Origin: Actinomycetota bacterium
GTDB lineage: Bacteria; Actinomycetota; Thermoleophilia; Gaiellales; Gaiellaceae
Direction of reading: 5' to 3'
DNA length: 29,184 nt
Assembly (NCBI GenBank): GCA_013812265.1
Contig: JACCTQ010000278.1
Span: 1 to 29,184, forward strand
Part shown: in pieces, positions 6,605-13,290 of the stretch
How the letters are laid out: each line of letters starts with the position of its first letter
Numbering within the stretch: position 1 is the stretch's first letter
Made by a program: the position numbers and the translations under genes
Notes under the pieces: generated by a model
What the model was told of the DNA's origin: nothing
The model's input: the letters and a program-made list of their open reading frames with translations, nothing else
Database searches by the model: none

Positions 6605-7194
6605 GCCCGCGAGCGCGAGCAAAGACGACGAATGGCTACGCGCCGCGGATGAAGACCCTGTACGAGCAGGAGCTCCGCCCACGCCTCAAGGACGAGCTGG
6701 GCGTGAAGTCGGTCATGGAGGTACCACGGCTCTCGAAGATCACGCTCAACATGGGTGTCGGAGAAGCCAAGACTGAGGCGAAGGCGCTCGACGCGGCGAT
6801 CGCCGAACTCACCACGATCGCGGGTCAACGGGCGCAGCTGCGCCGGGCTCGGAAGTCGATCGCCGGCTTCAAGATCCGCGAGGGAATGCCGATCGGAGCG
6901 CGGGTGACACTTCGCGGGGTGCGTATGTACGAGTTCCTCGATCGCCTCGTATCGATCGCGCTGCCGCGTATCCGCGACTTCCGCGGCCTCAACCCCGGCT
7001 CCTTCGACGGGCGCGGCAACTACTCGCTCGGCGTCCGCGAGCAGATCATCTTTCCGGAGATCAACTATGACGACGTCGCGACTGTGCGCGGACTCGACGT
7101 CGCCATCACTACGACCGCCGCAACCGATGAGGAAGCCCGTGCCCTGCTGCGCGGGCTCGGTCTTCCGTTCGCGACGGAGAGAAGGGAAGAGTAG
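6601..7194 (+). CDS. rplE: 50S ribosomal protein L5
   Basis: L5 binds 5S rRNA in the central protuberance. The 197-residue product has RLSKITLNMGVGEAK (about residues 43-57), GQRAQLRRARKSIAGFKIREG (about 74-94) and FRGLNPGSFDGRGNYSLGV with IFPEINYD toward the end. All are family signatures. The start is GTG at 6601 overlapping the L24 stop; it gives an N-terminus about 16 residues longer than an internal ATG at 6649, which could be an alternative. S14 follows with its ATG directly after the stop. Confidence 0.94.
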   Translation: MSPRARAKTTNGYAPRMKTLYEQELRPRLKDELGVKSVMEVPRLSKITLNMGVGEAKTEAKALDAAIAELTTIAGQRAQLRRARKSIAGFKIREGMPIGARVTLRGVRMYEFLDRLVSIALPRIRDFRGLNPGSFDGRGNYSLGVREQIIFPEINYDDVATVRGLDVAITTTAATDEEARALLRGLGLPFATERREE

Positions 7195-7380
7195 ATGGCA
7201 AAGAAGTCACTCGTGGCGAAGGCTGCGAGGCCCCAGCGCTTCAAGGTGCGTCAGTACACGCGGTGCAACCGGTGCGGCCGGCCCCGGGCCGTCTTTCGAA
7301 AGTTCAAGCTGTGCCGGATCTGTCTGCGCGAGCTGGCCCATCAGGGCGCAATCCCAGGCATGACCAAGAGCTCTTGGTGA
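7195..7380 (+). CDS. rpsN: 30S ribosomal protein S14, zinc-binding (type Z)
   Basis: This is a 61-residue S14 of the short zinc form, binding the 3' major domain of 16S rRNA. Cysteines C24, C27, C40 and C43 form the CNRC...CRIC zinc site, and the C-terminal motif LRELAHQGAIPGMTKSSW is invariant in the family. Its final codons and stop form the left arm of a hairpin (7366-7400). Confidence 0.96.
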   Translation: MAKKSLVAKAARPQRFKVRQYTRCNRCGRPRAVFRKFKLCRICLRELAHQGAIPGMTKSSW

Positions 7381-7400
7381 CGGAGTCACGAAGAGCTCTT
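7366..7400 (+). repeat. 16-bp hairpin with GGA loop at the S14 3' end
   Basis: Arms 7366-7381 and 7385-7400 pair at 15 of 16 positions around a GGA triloop. The left arm contains the last codons and stop of S14, so the right arm is again an inverted copy of a gene end, as at L14. Within each arm AAGAGCTCTT is itself palindromic. Confidence 0.85.
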
Positions 7401-7490
7401 AAAGAAGTGAGAGACGAAAGGTTGCTGATGCCTAGTATCGAAGTTTTGGTCGAGCTTTTCCCTCCGAAGGAGGAAAAAAGGTCGTGCTGA
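7377..7490 (+). other. Bridging mini-ORF in the S14-S8 spacer
   Basis: A 37-codon frame begins with a GTG overlapping the S14 stop (GTGA) and ends with a TGA seven bases inside the S8 gene. It starts VTESRRALKEVRDE and ends VELFPPKEEKRSC. A second in-frame ATG (7429) gives a 20-residue version. The product is unrecognised; coupling of S8 to S14 translation is inferred. Confidence 0.35.
7453..7484 (+). promoter_or_regulatory. Ribosome-binding hairpin module before S8
   Basis: CTTTTCCCTCC (7455-7465), GAA loop, GGAGGAAAAAAG (7469-7480), then GTC and the GTG start at 7484. The Shine-Dalgarno AAGGAGG (7467-7473) sits on the loop and 3' arm and pairs with CCTCC. The S8 site is thus directly sequestered if the RNA folds. 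It is homologous in layout to the modules before L24 and L6. S8 is a classical autoregulator of the spc operon in other bacteria, but no S8 binding site is shown here. Confidence 0.65.
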
Positions 7491-7879
7491 CTGATCCGAT
7501 TGCCGACATGCTGACCCGGATTCGCAACGCGAACAAGGCGATGCACGACACGACCGAGATGCCGACCTCGCGTATGAAGGAAGAGATCGCGCGCCTGCTC
7601 AAGGAGGAGGGCTACATCAAGGGATACCACGTCGAGAAGGGCGAGAGCTACGACGAGCTCGTCATCGAGCTCAAGTTCGGTCGCAACCGAGAGCGCGTAC
7701 TCACGGATCTGCGCCGCATCTCGAAGCCTGGCCGTCGGGTCTATGCGCGCAAGGACAGGTTGCCGCGCGTCCTCGGCGGCATGGGAACTGCCATCATGTC
7801 CACGTCGACGGGACTCGTTACGAGCCGGATGGCGCAGGAGCGGGGAGTGGGCGGAGAGGTAGTTTGCTTCATCTGGTGA
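7484..7879 (+). CDS. rpsH: 30S ribosomal protein S8
   Basis: S8 is a primary 16S rRNA binder. The 131-residue product carries DPIADMLTRIRNANKA at the N-terminus, the segment KPGRRVYARKDRLPRVLGG in the middle and the C-terminal signature IMSTSTGLVTSRMAQERGVGGEVVCFIW. The start is GTG at 7484, ten bases after AAGGAGG. The next gene, L6, is separated by a 95-base structured spacer. Confidence 0.95.
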   Translation: MLTDPIADMLTRIRNANKAMHDTTEMPTSRMKEEIARLLKEEGYIKGYHVEKGESYDELVIELKFGRNRERVLTDLRRISKPGRRVYARKDRLPRVLGGMGTAIMSTSTGLVTSRMAQERGVGGEVVCFIW

Positions 7880-7932
7880 CATTTTCGCTCCGCGAAAATC
7901 TCTATGAAGAGGATGACCAAGAGCGTGTGTAG
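7876..7932 (+). other. Short relay ORF after S8
   Basis: An 18-codon frame begins with a GTG overlapping the S8 stop (GTGA) and ends in TAG at 7930-7932. It overlaps, in another frame, the mini-ORF at 7904-7978 that runs into L6. Together they would carry translation from S8 to L6 in two steps. Real translation is unproven. Confidence 0.25.
7881..7899 (+). repeat. 8-bp perfect hairpin with TCC loop after S8
   Basis: ATTTTCGC (7881-7888), TCC, GCGAAAAT (7892-7899), starting two bases after the S8 stop. It has the same loop as the L23-L2 hairpin. Confidence 0.7.
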
Positions 7933-7978
7933 AGAGTCGATAGAGCTTCTTCCGCCGGAGGCGGAAGAAGGTCCATGA
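7904..7978 (+). other. Bridging mini-ORF into L6
   Basis: A 24-codon frame (ATG at 7904) ends with a TGA overlapping the L6 start as ATGA. It begins MKRMTKSVCRES and ends IELLPPEAEEGP, resembling the ends of the mini-ORFs before S8 and L24. A GAAGAGG stretch inside it offers a weak alternative start at 7913. Confidence 0.35.
7944..7975 (+). promoter_or_regulatory. Ribosome-binding hairpin module before L6
   Basis: CTTCTTCCGCC (7946-7956), GGA, GGCGGAAGAAG (7960-7970) is a perfect 11-bp triloop hairpin ending four bases before the L6 ATG. The only purine-rich ribosome-binding sequence lies in the 3' arm (AGAAGG), so the site is occluded when folded. Relative to the S8 module several paired positions differ on both arms. 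Confidence 0.65.
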
Positions 7979-8508
7979 GCCGCATCGGTAGACGACCGAT
8001 CGAGGTCCCCGCCGGAGTTTCGGTGTCGGTCGACCCTGGGCGCGTGATGGTGAACGGGCCGCTCGGGGAGTTGGTCCAGGTCGTCCCTGCACGCATGCTG
8101 ATCGAGCAGGCCGACGGTGAGATCGTGGTCACTCGTCCCACCGACCGCAGCGACGATCGTGCGCTCCACGGCCTAACACGAACACTCATCGCCAACATGG
8201 TCGAAGGCGTCACGAAAGGATTCGAGAAGCGCCTCGAGCTTCAGGGCGTCGGTTATCGCGCTGCCTTGCGGGGAACGGCGCTCGAGCTCAACGTCGGTTA
8301 TTCGCACTCGGTCGTCATGCAGCCCCGTGCAGGCATCACGTTCGAGGTTCCCGCGCCGACTCAGATCGTGGTCCGCGGGGTGGACAAGCAGCAGGTGGGA
8401 CAGACTGCGGCAGAAGTGCGCTCCGTCCGGCCGCCCGAGCCCTACAAAGGCAAGGGAATCCGTTACGCCGGCGAATTCGTGAGGCGGAAGGTAGGTAAGC
8501 GCGCGTAA
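7975..8508 (+). CDS. rplF: 50S ribosomal protein L6
   Basis: L6 lies at the base of the L7/L12 stalk near the factor-binding site. The 177-residue product shows SRIGRRPIEVPAGV at the start, the LELQGVGYRAAL motif in the middle and the C-terminal signature RPPEPYKGKGIRYAGEFVRRKVGK. Length is normal. Its TAA overlaps the L18 ATG (TAATG). Confidence 0.96.
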   Translation: MSRIGRRPIEVPAGVSVSVDPGRVMVNGPLGELVQVVPARMLIEQADGEIVVTRPTDRSDDRALHGLTRTLIANMVEGVTKGFEKRLELQGVGYRAALRGTALELNVGYSHSVVMQPRAGITFEVPAPTQIVVRGVDKQQVGQTAAEVRSVRPPEPYKGKGIRYAGEFVRRKVGKRA

Positions 8509-8867
8509 TGCCTGCGACCCTCGCAACACGCGTGGCGCGCGAGCGCCGACACCGCCGCGTCCGTGGACGCGTCTCGGGAACGGCCGAACGGCCCCGCCTC
8601 GTGGTATTCCGTTCCAACCGCGGGATCTCCGCGCAGCTCGTGGATGATCTCGAGGCGAAAACGATCGCTTCGGCCGGCTGGCTGAACCTGAAGAAGTCCT
8701 TCAAGGGGAACAAGAAGGAGCAGGCGGCCGAGGTCGGTAAGCTGCTCGCGGCGAACGCAAAGAAGGCGGGCATCGAGCGCGTCGTCTTCGACCGCGCGGG
8801 TTATCTCTTCCATGGACGCGTCAAGGCCCTCGCCGACGGCGCACGCGAAGGAGGACTGATTTTTTGA
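8508..8867 (+). CDS. rplR: 50S ribosomal protein L18
   Basis: L18 binds 5S rRNA together with L5. The 119-residue product has the basic N-terminus RERRHRRVRGRVSGTAERPRLVVFRSN, then AQLVDD and the C-terminal VVFDRAGYLFHGRVKALADGAREGGL. These are family-typical. It overlaps the S5 start by four bases (TTGA). Confidence 0.95.
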   Translation: MPATLATRVARERRHRRVRGRVSGTAERPRLVVFRSNRGISAQLVDDLEAKTIASAGWLNLKKSFKGNKKEQAAEVGKLLAANAKKAGIERVVFDRAGYLFHGRVKALADGAREGGLIF

Positions 8868-9580
8868 GGACGATCGATGTCGCTGGTTCGAGAGAGCTGA
8901 AGGAGCGCGTGGTCGAGATCAACCGCGTGGCCAAGGTCGTCAAGGGCGGCCGCCGCTTCTCGTTCACGGCGCTGGTCGTGATCGGGGACGAGGTCGATCG
9001 TGTCGGAGTGGGGTACGGAAAGGCGCGGGAGGTCCCGCTCGCCATCTCGAAGGCCGTGGACGATGCGAAGAAGAACCTTTTCCAGGTGCCGAAGCACGGC
9101 ACCACCATCACGCACGAGATCCTCGGACGTTTCTCGGCGGCACGCGTGCTCCTTCGCCCTGCCAGCGAAGGGACGGGCGTCATCGCGGGTGGCGGCGTGC
9201 GCGCGGTGCTCGAGCTCGCAGGCATCCGCGACATCCTTGCCAAGAGCCTCGGTACGACGAATCCCATCAATATGGCCAAGGCCACCGTCAATGGCCTGCA
9301 GCGGCTCCGGCGCCCCGAGGACGTGGCGCGGATGCGCGGCAAGGCCATCTCCGAAGTCCTTCCGCTCCCGAGGGTGGCTGCCAAGGAGCCGGAGGAGCCG
9401 GAGGAGCCGGAAGAGCCCAAGACGGTACACGCGGAGCCCGCGATGGACTCTCCTGCCGTCCCCGCGCCGCCGACTACCGAAGGTGCGGACGCCCCGCTCG
9501 GCGGAGACACTGCGACCGAGGAGCACACCGCAGCCGAGGGACTAACTGCGACACCGCGTGAAGGAGGCGACGGGCCCTGA
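8864..9580 (+). CDS. rpsE: 30S ribosomal protein S5 with acidic/proline C-terminal tail
   Basis: S5 acts in decoding accuracy and mRNA unwinding. The core (to about residue 167) has LKERVVEINRVAKVVKGGRR at the N-terminus, FTALVVIGD, GYGKAREVPLAI and the C-terminal ATVNGLQRLRRPEDVARMRGK. After it comes a tail of about 70 residues starting with three PEE/EPE units and then rich in A, P, T and E. The family usually has 165-200 residues. The start is TTG at 8864, nine bases after AAGGAGG (8848-8854) and overlapping the L18 stop. Confidence 0.94.
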   Translation: MRTIDVAGSRELKERVVEINRVAKVVKGGRRFSFTALVVIGDEVDRVGVGYGKAREVPLAISKAVDDAKKNLFQVPKHGTTITHEILGRFSAARVLLRPASEGTGVIAGGGVRAVLELAGIRDILAKSLGTTNPINMAKATVNGLQRLRRPEDVARMRGKAISEVLPLPRVAAKEPEEPEEPEEPKTVHAEPAMDSPAVPAPPTTEGADAPLGGDTATEEHTAAEGLTATPREGGDGP

Positions 9581-9759
9581 CCAGAGTGCGAATCACCCAG
9601 GTGCGCAGCCGTATCGGGCAAAGCAAGCGCCACCGAGGCACGCTCCGAGCCCTCGGTCTCGGCAAGATCGGACGTACTGCCGAGCACACTGAGAGCCCGG
9701 CGCTCGCGGGTATGCTGAGAAAAGTCCGCCACCTCGTGCGGGTCGAGGAGCCGAGCTAG
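9577..9759 (+). CDS. rpmD: 50S ribosomal protein L30, probable CTG start
   Basis: L30 is a small large-subunit protein. The frame reads TRVRITQVRSRIGQSKRHRG, then TLRALGLGKIGRTAEH, the two conserved helices of the family, and ends at TAG (60 residues). The CTG at 9577 overlaps the S5 stop as CTGA and lies nine bases after AAGGAGG (9561-9567), exactly the spacing used by S5 itself. An in-frame GTG at 9586 is the alternative; it is 18 bases from the Shine-Dalgarno. It has no ATG start, so it is easily missed. Confidence 0.88.
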   Translation: MTRVRITQVRSRIGQSKRHRGTLRALGLGKIGRTAEHTESPALAGMLRKVRHLVRVEEPS

Positions 9760-9764
9760 TAGCC

Positions 9765-10325
9765 ATGCCCGAGGATTTGAATCTCTCCAACCTGAAGCCT
9801 GCCTCACCGCGCCGCGATCGCAAGCGAATCGGCCGTGGGTTGGGCTCGGGCAAGGGGCGCTACTCGGGACGTGGGATCAAGGGGCAGAAGTCGCGCGCTG
9901 GCTCGCACAAGATGCGCGCTGGTTTCGAGGGTGGGCAGATGCCCGTGTACATGCGCATGGGGAAGCAGCGCGGCCCCCACTCGAAGGACGCCATGCCCAT
10001 CGGCCCGTTCCGTACTTCGACGGTGCCCGTGAACATCCGGGACCTGGATCGGTTCGAGGAGGGCGCCGACGTCACGCCCGACACGCTCGTCGCGGCGCGC
10101 GTGATCAAGAACACCAGGGTGGACGTCAAGATCCTGGGCGTCGGTGAGGTGACGAAGAAGCTCAACGTAGCTGCACACGCCTTCTCGGCCGTCGCGCGCG
10201 AGAAGATCGAGGCGGCCGGCGGCACCGTCACATTCCTCCGAGGCGAGCCGGCCGTTCGCGACAAGTCGCGAACGGCTAGCAAACGCGTCTCGAAGCCCAC
10301 GACCGAAACGGAAGAGACGGCGTGA
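9765..10325 (+). CDS. rplO: 50S ribosomal protein L15
   Basis: L15 is a late-assembly large-subunit protein. The 186-residue product shows LNLSNLKPASPRRDRKRIGR, then GRGLGSGKGRYSGRGIKGQK and the FEGGQMPVYMRMGKQRG segment, diagnostic for L15. The usual length is 145-150; the extra C-terminal about 30 residues are charged and Thr/Ser-rich (ending TETEETA). It begins five bases after the L30 stop. Confidence 0.95.
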   Translation: MPEDLNLSNLKPASPRRDRKRIGRGLGSGKGRYSGRGIKGQKSRAGSHKMRAGFEGGQMPVYMRMGKQRGPHSKDAMPIGPFRTSTVPVNIRDLDRFEEGADVTPDTLVAARVIKNTRVDVKILGVGEVTKKLNVAAHAFSAVAREKIEAAGGTVTFLRGEPAVRDKSRTASKRVSKPTTETEETA

Positions 10326-10360
10326 AGCAGCTGTCGCCAACCGTTTTGCGCGGAGCGTAA
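10322..10360 (+). other. 12-codon relay ORF between L15 and SecY
   Basis: A GTG overlapping the L15 stop (GTGA) opens a 12-codon frame ending TAA six bases before the SecY ATG. This is close enough for reinitiation. It fits the pattern of other spacers but is too short to judge alone. Confidence 0.2.
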
Positions 10361-10366
10361 GACGGC

Positions 10367-11620
10367 ATGTTCTCGTGGCTCGGCAACGCCTGGCGTGTTC
10401 CGGAGCTTCGCCGGCGCGTGCTCTTCACCGCGCTGATCCTGGGGATCTACCGCCTCGGCTCGTGGATGCCCGCGCCCGGCGTGGATTCGGACACGATCAA
10501 GGAGTACTTCGAGGGCCGGAGCGGCACTATCCTCGGCCTCTTGAACCTCTTCTCCGGCGGCGCGTTGTCGCAATTCGCGATCTTCGCCCTCGGCATCATG
10601 CCGTACGTCACCGCCTCCATCATCTTGCAGCTCATGACGGTGGTGATCCCTCGTCTCGAGCAGCTGCAGAAGGAAGGCGAGTCGGGCACGGCCAAGATCA
10701 ACCAGTACACGCGGTATCTCACCGTCGCCCTCGCGGCGGCACAGTCCTCCGGTTACGCCTTCCTCTTCCAGCGTCAGGGCCTGCTCGAGGCCAACGCCGG
10801 CCGGATGTTGCTCATCATCTTGACACTGACCGCCGGGACAACCCTCCTCATGTGGATGGGTGAGCTGATCACCAAGCGCGGCGTGGGCAACGGCATCTCG
10901 CTGCTGATTTTCGCGTCTATCCTCACTGGCATCCCGATCGGTATCGAGGCGCTGGTCAACTCCGGTGCCACCGCCAAGCTCTTCTTCCCGATCGTCTCGC
11001 TGGGGATCATCGCGGCGATCGTCTTCATCCAGGAAGGCCAGCGTCGCATACCCATCCAGTACGCAAGGCGGGTTGTCGGCCGCGGGATGACGAGTGGCGG
11101 CACGACGTACATGCCGCTACGAGTCAACATGGCCGGCGTGATCCCGGTCATCTTCGCCGCAGCCGTGATGGCATTCCCTCCCACGATCGCGCAATACTTC
11201 CCGGCGACGCAGGCTTTCGTGAACGAGAACTTTCAGTTCACCGACTGGCCGTATCTGACGATGCAGGCGTTCCTGATCGTGATCTTCACCTACTTCTATA
11301 CGGCCGTTCAGTTCAACCCCGTCGACCAGGCCGACAACTTGCGCAAGCACGGCGGCTACGTCCCCGGCATCCGTCCAGGCCCCCCGACGGCGTTGTACCT
11401 CGATCGCGTCCTCACCCGACTCACGCTTCCCGGCTCGCTCTATCTCGCGCTCGTGGCGACATTGCCGAGTCTTTTCATCGCCTTTTTCGGGTTCTCGCAA
11501 GCGCTTGCCGGTGCACTTGGCGGAACCTCGATCCTTATCGCGGTGGGTGTCGCGCTCGACACGATGCGGCAGATGGAGTCGCAGATGATGATGCGTTCCT
11601 ACGAAGGCTTTCTAAAATAG
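10367..11620 (+). CDS. secY: Preprotein translocase subunit SecY
   Basis: SecY is the protein-conducting channel of the Sec system in the cytoplasmic membrane. The 417-residue product begins with an LRRRVLFTALILGIYRLGSW membrane segment and has the plug region (LFSGGALSQFAIFALGIMPY, about residues 61-80). About ten hydrophobic helices are visible. The cytoplasmic loop QRRIPIQYARRVVGRG and the C-terminal region QFNPVDQADNLRKHGGYVPG are family signatures. Its place after L15 and before Adk is the usual actinobacterial order. SecE and SecG are not in the window. Confidence 0.97.
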   Translation: MFSWLGNAWRVPELRRRVLFTALILGIYRLGSWMPAPGVDSDTIKEYFEGRSGTILGLLNLFSGGALSQFAIFALGIMPYVTASIILQLMTVVIPRLEQLQKEGESGTAKINQYTRYLTVALAAAQSSGYAFLFQRQGLLEANAGRMLLIILTLTAGTTLLMWMGELITKRGVGNGISLLIFASILTGIPIGIEALVNSGATAKLFFPIVSLGIIAAIVFIQEGQRRIPIQYARRVVGRGMTSGGTTYMPLRVNMAGVIPVIFAAAVMAFPPTIAQYFPATQAFVNENFQFTDWPYLTMQAFLIVIFTYFYTAVQFNPVDQADNLRKHGGYVPGIRPGPPTALYLDRVLTRLTLPGSLYLALVATLPSLFIAFFGFSQALAGALGGTSILIAVGVALDTMRQMESQMMMRSYEGFLK

Positions 11621-11651
11621 GTGCTCGGCACGACCTCCTCAGCCGAGCACC
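11620..11651 (+). repeat. Hairpin between SecY and Adk
   Basis: GGTGCTCGGC (11620-11629) pairs with GCCGAGCACC (11642-11651), a perfect 10-bp stem with a 12-base loop containing CCTCCT. There is no U-tract, so termination is not indicated. A 12-codon GTG frame starts directly after the SecY stop (11621-11659) and ends 11 bases before the Adk start. Confidence 0.65.
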
Positions 11652-11670
11652 CGAAGTAGCCGGGCACCCC

Positions 11671-12327
11671 GTGCCCCTCGACATCATCGTTGTGGGTCCT
11701 CCCGGGGCCGGGAAGGGAACGCAGGCCCGACGAATCGCGGCGGATGCAGGCATTCCGCATATCGCGACCGGGGACATGCTGCGCGCAGAGATGGCGGCCG
11801 CGACGGATCTCGGTAGGCAGATCAAGCCCATCTACGATCGCGGCGACCTCGTCCCGGACGACTTCATGGTCGAGTTGATCCGGCGCCGGCTGCGCCTCGA
11901 CGACACCGCGAGCGGCTTTCTTCTGGATGGATTTCCCCGGACACTCGAGCAGGCCGAGGCGCTCGACCGGATGCTGGTCGAGATCGGCCGCTCACCTGCA
12001 ATCGTGCTGGAGTTCCAGCTGTCAGACGGCGTGGCGGAAGAGCGCTTGCTGAGGCGTGCAACCGAGGAAGGGCGGGTCGACGACGCTGCCGATGTGGTTC
12101 GGCACCGGCTCTCGCTCTTCCGCGCCGAGACCGAAAAGGTAATCGAGCACTATCGGGCGAAGGGAATTCTCGTGGGCGTGCACGCCGGCCGTTCCATCAA
12201 CGAGGTGTTCGCCGAGATCCAGTTGGCGCTCGAGCAGGCGGCGAGTCGTTCCGACTCCCCCGAGGACGGAGCCGATCGGCCTCGGGAAAGTCGAGAGGTG
12301 TCGCGAGCAGGGAGGACGGAGCCGTGA
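11671..12327 (+). CDS. adk: Adenylate kinase, short-LID form
   Basis: Adk interconverts ATP, ADP and AMP in the cytoplasm. The 218-residue product has the P-loop GPPGAGKGTQA (residues about 9-19), the AMP-binding segment PHIATGDMLRAEM and the FLLDGFPRT motif. The LID is the short version (EEGRVDDAADVVRHRL) without zinc cysteines. A hydrophilic tail of about 25 residues follows the usual end. The start is GTG at 11671; the ribosome-binding site before it is weak. The stop overlaps Map as GTGA. Confidence 0.95.
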   Translation: MPLDIIVVGPPGAGKGTQARRIAADAGIPHIATGDMLRAEMAAATDLGRQIKPIYDRGDLVPDDFMVELIRRRLRLDDTASGFLLDGFPRTLEQAEALDRMLVEIGRSPAIVLEFQLSDGVAEERLLRRATEEGRVDDAADVVRHRLSLFRAETEKVIEHYRAKGILVGVHAGRSINEVFAEIQLALEQAASRSDSPEDGADRPRESREVSRAGRTEP

Positions 12328-13100
12328 TCATCCGCAAGTCGGCGCAGGAGCTCGAGCGAATGGCCGAAGCAGGCCGCGTCGTAGTCGAGACCCTGGCGCT
12401 GATCGGTGACTACGTTCGCCCGGAGGTCACGACCCGCGAGCTGGACGCGCTCGCGGAGGAGTTCATCCGCTCCCTGGGAGGCGTACCGACGTTCAAGGGC
12501 TACAGGGGCTACCCGGCCTCCATCTGCGTCTCGCCGAACGCCATGATCGTGCACGGCATTCCGGGCCAGCAGAGGCTTGCGGACGGTGATGTCCTGTCGG
12601 TGGACGTGGGTGTGACTCTCGAGGGCTTCGTGGCGGACTCGGCGTACACCTTCCCGGTCGGAGACATCTCCGACGAAGCTCAGCAGTTGCTGGACGCATG
12701 CCAATCGGCGCTGACGGCAGGCATCGAGCAATGCCGCGTGGGGCGGCGCCTCTCCGACATATCGCACGCGATCCAGCGGGTGACCGAGGAGAATGGGTTC
12801 TCCGTGGTTCGGAGCCTGGTTGGCCACGGAGTAGGGCGCTCGATGCACGAGGATCCGCAGATACCGAACTTCGGGGAGCCTGGCCGCGGTCCCGTGCTTG
12901 CGGCAGGCATGGTGTTCGCGATCGAGCCGATGATCAACGCTGGCGGGCCGGAGATCATCCTGCACGACGACGAATGGTCGATCTCAACCGAGGACGGATC
13001 GCTTTCCGCCCACTTCGAGCACACCGTCGCCATCGCCGAAGAGGGCCCGCGCATCCTCACCGCGTCCGAAGGGCTGGTTGGAGCGAGTTTGCTACGATAA
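12324..13100 (+). CDS. map: Methionine aminopeptidase, type I
   Basis: Map removes N-terminal methionine from nascent proteins. The 258-residue product shows the metal ligands of the pita-bread fold: IVHGIPG histidine, the two aspartates in VDVGVTLEGFVADSAYTF, the GHGVGRSMHEDPQIPN histidine, FAIEPMI glutamate and the HFEHTVAI glutamate. The start is GTG overlapping the Adk stop. Its 3' end contains a promoter-like sequence for the downstream genes. Confidence 0.95.
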   Translation: MIIRKSAQELERMAEAGRVVVETLALIGDYVRPEVTTRELDALAEEFIRSLGGVPTFKGYRGYPASICVSPNAMIVHGIPGQQRLADGDVLSVDVGVTLEGFVADSAYTFPVGDISDEAQQLLDACQSALTAGIEQCRVGRRLSDISHAIQRVTEENGFSVVRSLVGHGVGRSMHEDPQIPNFGEPGRGPVLAAGMVFAIEPMINAGGPEIILHDDEWSISTEDGSLSAHFEHTVAIAEEGPRILTASEGLVGASLLR

Positions 13101-13290
13101 GCCCCTGACGGCGCACGCCGCCGTAGCTTGTTTTTGGTCCGAACTCGCCGCGTCCTTGAAGGGCGCGGTTCCTGTAGGAGGATTGGCGCAGAAAGAGGAA
13201 ATAATCCGAATTCTTCCGGGCGACAAGGTCAAGGTCGAGCTGTCGGCCTACGATCTCTCCCAGGGCCGCAACACCTACAGACACCGATGA
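13078..13290 (+). CDS. infA: Translation initiation factor IF-1, internally deleted
   Basis: IF-1 is normally a 72-73-residue OB-fold protein in the ribosomal A-site. Here the homologous part is only from about 13183: TTG-initiated MAQKEEI, matching the family N-terminus, joined directly to IRILPGDKVKVELSAYDLSQ and GR..YRHR, the C-terminal third. About 36 family residues (first three strands, including the LPNAMF and AHISGKM regions) are missing with the frame kept. The open frame extends back to a TTG at 13078 through about 35 unrelated residues. AGGAGG lies only one base from TTG 13183. The three other reading possibilities of the spacer contain no missing piece. It could be a pseudogene, an assembly error, or a divergent short protein. 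The stop overlaps L36 (ATGA). Confidence 0.7.
   Translation: MERVCYDKPLTAHAAVACFWSELAASLKGAVPVGGLAQKEEIIRILPGDKVKVELSAYDLSQGRNTYRHR
13090..13098 (+). promoter_or_regulatory. Possible extended -10 promoter at the Map 3' end
   Basis: TGCTACGAT at 13090-13098 matches an extended -10 element (TGn + TACGAT). It sits at the end of Map, upstream of IF-1, L36, S13, S11, S4 and RpoA, where many bacteria have an alpha-operon promoter. No good -35 box is seen at 17 bases. Confidence 0.35.
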
